DNA of 8,058 bases, taken from positions 1 through 8,058 of the forward strand of contig QHXE01000146.1 of assembly GCA_003222835.1 (NCBI GenBank). Reading direction: 5' to 3'. This stretch comes from Acidobacteriota bacterium. GTDB lineage: Bacteria > Acidobacteriota > Blastocatellia > Pyrinomonadales > Pyrinomonadaceae. Position numbers and translations under genes: made by a program. Positions 6,229-8,058 of the stretch are shown in pieces (position 1 is the stretch's first letter; the number at the start of each line of letters is the position of its first letter). A model generated the notes under the pieces. The model was not told the DNA's origin. It saw only the letters and a list, made by a program, of their open reading frames with translations, and did not search any database.

Positions 6229-8058
6229 GCTCCAGCGTGTACTTGTACTGCTCGATGGCTTTGCCCGTGTCTCCCAGATCCATGTAGTAGTCACCGAGAG
6301 AGAGATAGCGGTCCGCCGAGGCCGGGCTGTGCTCCAATTCGGCAGGAAGGAAACCCTCCGGCGTGCCTTGCCGCGTATCGGCGAGATATTCGCCGTAGCG
6401 CGAGGCATAATAGAACCAGATATCTCCCGCCAATTGAATGTTGCGGTCAACCTGCTTGCCGACCCGCTCCGCGATGGTTTGATCTCCGAGAGCGTTCACA
6501 AACGCCGTATTGATAGCGGGTTCGCTTTCCGCAAAGTAGAGGCCGACCAGGGCCGTGTACGACTTGCCCCAAACCGGTGGGCGTGAGCTGCTGCGCGCAG
6601 CGACCACGGCGTTGGCCAACTCCGCGTCTCCGTTTGCCAGAGCAAAGTCCGCGGCCGCCTGCCCCCAGGGCAGCCAGGCTCCGGCGATCTGCGCGAGCTT
6701 CTGCGGATCCCTCTTCAAGAGAAGAGCGAACCACCGCGCTTGGTTGGCGCCGGCGAGGCTATTGACACCCACGCTGGACAGCAAGCGAAATTCGTTATCG
6801 GTATCGCCCGCGGCACGGTAAGCCTCAGCCGCATCTAGGACGACCGCATTGCGAAATTGCGGTGGGAATCGCGGAACGACGTTTTCCAGTTGCTGGGCGA
6901 GCTCACTAAATTTCAGCCTCTGCCGCTGAAGCTGTTCGAACGCGCCGAGTTGGCCCGAATTGGCGGGATCCATCGGAGCTTTTGTCACCAGTCCGTAGCG
7001 CCAAGTGGCTTCCTGTTCGGCCAATCCGGCTGCTTGTGCGAGTGGTATGGCAAACTCCCTTACGTCTGCGTCAGACATGGGAGCGCGCAGTGTCTCAGCA
7101 AAAGCCGCAAACGTTACCTTTTGTTCGGGAGTGAAGTAGCGCGAAACGGTCGCGCCCATTTCCGTAAGCGCCGTTCGCATGCCGCTCCGCGCGTTTTGTT
7201 TTCGCGTGGCCAGGACGTGCTCGCGCCATTCTTTGTCGGAAACACCAGCAATTCCCTGCTTGGCGACTTGTTCTTTCAGGACCGGGAGCGAATTCGACGC
7301 TGCGTTCATGGCGTTTTGCAGAGTCGTGTAGGCCTTCTCTTGCTGCCGGAGGCGGGTCATAACGCGCACAAAAGTCTTTGCCGCTTCATGATTTTCCTGT
7401 GACGCCAGCAGTTCGTCGCCGGCCAGGCCGATGCCTTGCTCCGCGAAGGTTTTTGCCGGCTCCAGAATGCCCCAGCCTTCCAACCGGCGGGCGACCTCAA
7501 AGTAGTTCCCTGCCCGCTCCGGAGCCACGGCAATGAGCGCGGTCTTTAGCGCAGCGACGGCATCCGCGTTACGCCCTTGCCGGGTCCGCACCTCCGCGAT
7601 CTTCTCCATCCACTTCGGGTCCTTGTAAGCCAGTTGGTAGAGATGCTCGCAATCGCTGGCCGCATCGTCGAATCGCAACAAACGCTCTTCCAGCGTGGCG
7701 CGCGCGATGTGCAAGTCGGTTCGGTCCGGCCGGATGGCGATCGATTTTCCATAGGCATCAATCGCCGCCGGATAGTCTTCCAGGCTGCTTTGCATGCGCG
7801 CCAGCGCCATCGACCAGCGGTAGTCGCGCGGCGACTGCTGGATGGTCTTCGAATAGAAATCCAGCAGCTGCTTCTCGCGCTGATACTTCTGCACATAGAG
7901 AGCCGCTTCCGTCGTAAGCGCTTCGTCTTCCGGATAGTTGTTGATTAACTCGATGTATTGATCCACCGCGCCGGGATAGTCCTTGAGTTGCGTCAGCGCG
8001 GGAATCAGTCCGCGGCGCAGGGTTGCGATCCGGCTTTTGCGGTCGTCGGCGCCCAGCG
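6146..8058 (-). CDS. 5' portion of the interrupted large TPR protein gene (start outside window)
   Basis: The frame is open from the window edge (LGADDRKSRIATLRRGL..) to a stop at 6146, about 636 residues, so the true start and any signal peptide lie beyond 8058; the in-frame GTG at 7966 is internal. Native protein ends at about 6229: after YKYTLELAPA the frame enters antisense repeat sequence and adds a spurious tail of about 24 residues. TPR units are visible at DYPGAVDQYIELINNYPED, DYPAAIDAYGKSIAIRPD and, just before the break, ADRYLSLGDYYMDLGDTGKA with canonical Leu7, Gly8, Tyr11, Ala20, Tyr24 and Pro32. Between them is a long alpha-helical, Ala/Gln/Glu-rich stretch with degenerate repeats. 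Joined to the 3975-5804 part, the protein would exceed 1,200 residues. It is probably a protein-interaction scaffold; the cellular location cannot be judged without the N terminus. Confidence 0.75.
   Translation of the reverse strand, partial: LGADDRKSRIATLRRGLIPALTQLKDYPGAVDQYIELINNYPEDEALTTEAALYVQKYQREKQLLDFYSKTIQQSPRDYRWSMALARMQSSLEDYPAAIDAYGKSIAIRPDRTDLHIARATLEERLLRFDDAASDCEHLYQLAYKDPKWMEKIAEVRTRQGRNADAVAALKTALIAVAPERAGNYFEVARRLEGWGILEPAKTFAEQGIGLAGDELLASQENHEAAKTFVRVMTRLRQQEKAYTTLQNAMNAASNSLPVLKEQVAKQGIAGVSDKEWREHVLATRKQNARSGMRTALTEMGATVSRYFTPEQKVTFAAFAETLRAPMSDADVREFAIPLAQAAGLAEQEATWRYGLVTKAPMDPANSGQLGAFEQLQRQRLKFSELAQQLENVVPRFPPQFRNAVVLDAAEAYRAAGDTDNEFRLLSSVGVNSLAGANQARWFALLLKRDPQKLAQIAGAWLPWGQAAADFALANGDAELANAVVAARSSSRPPVWGKSYTALVGLYFAESEPAINTAFVNALGDQTIAERVGKQVDRNIQLAGDIWFYYASRYGEYLADTRQGTPEGFLPAELEHSPASADRYLSLGDYYMDLGDTGKAIEQYKYTLELAPAPSCPVRLRAAPWRASVGKTAPTE
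6217..6226. repeat. 10-bp perfect palindrome at the right-arm junction with native TPR sequence
   Basis: GCGCCGGCGC ends two bases inside the boundary at 6228/6229. The codons over it (LAPA after YKYTLE) also fit the end of a TPR unit, so the native gene may have carried a similar GC-rich sequence here, providing microhomology for strand switching. Confidence 0.85.

Noticed and set aside
5920..6513. Plus-strand open frame of 197 codons with convincing TPR-like residues
   Set aside because: Its first part is the antisense repeat arm, so it replays residues of the real minus-strand TPR gene; past 6228 it reads the antisense of native TPR coding sequence. It has no start signal and a GTG-type start in the middle of repeat sequence.

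Overview
The window reads as a chromosomal piece of a GC-rich, non-spore-forming bacterium, most likely an Acidobacteriota (Terriglobia-like) species. This rests on protein style: a very large TPR protein, a duplicated-half DUF3352-like envelope protein, and a non-sporulation SpoIID/LytB protein next to a small PBP-like protein. It is a recollection of similar gene sets, not a search result. All real genes lie on the minus strand; the longer plus-strand open frames are shadows of them.

Layout in transcription order (right to left): (1) a large TPR-repeat gene that starts beyond base 8058, runs to about 6229, is broken, and resumes from about 5804 to 3975; (2) a 563-residue secreted or membrane-anchored protein with two homologous halves (3978-2287); (3) a compact transpeptidase-only penicillin-binding-like protein (2299-1427); (4) a secreted SpoIID/LytB-domain protein (1422-358). 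Junctions are tight: a 4-base ATGA overlap, a 13-base overlap and a 4-base gap. This is almost certainly one translationally coupled operon whose promoter lies outside the window. Bases 1-357 hold no convincing gene, only weak hairpins that may end the operon transcript.

The last two genes suggest a cell-wall module in the periplasm. The PBP-like protein has SxxK, SxN and KTG motifs for peptide cross-linking or stem-peptide binding, and the SpoIID-type protein should act on glycan strands. The DUF3352-like and TPR proteins are probably envelope or scaffold components, but nothing in the sequence fixes their roles.

The outstanding structure is a perfect 424-bp inverted duplication inside the TPR gene (arms 4743-5166 and 5805-6228, 638-bp spacer). 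The left arm is the in-frame original; the right arm is an antisense copy that breaks the reading frame. One junction lies on the palindrome GCGCCGGCGC. The TPR repeat register suggests that only about 35 native bases were replaced by the 424-bp copy. This fits a double template switch, either a real recent mutation or an amplification/assembly chimera; the sequence alone cannot decide. I see no mobile element, CRISPR array, tRNA or rRNA.
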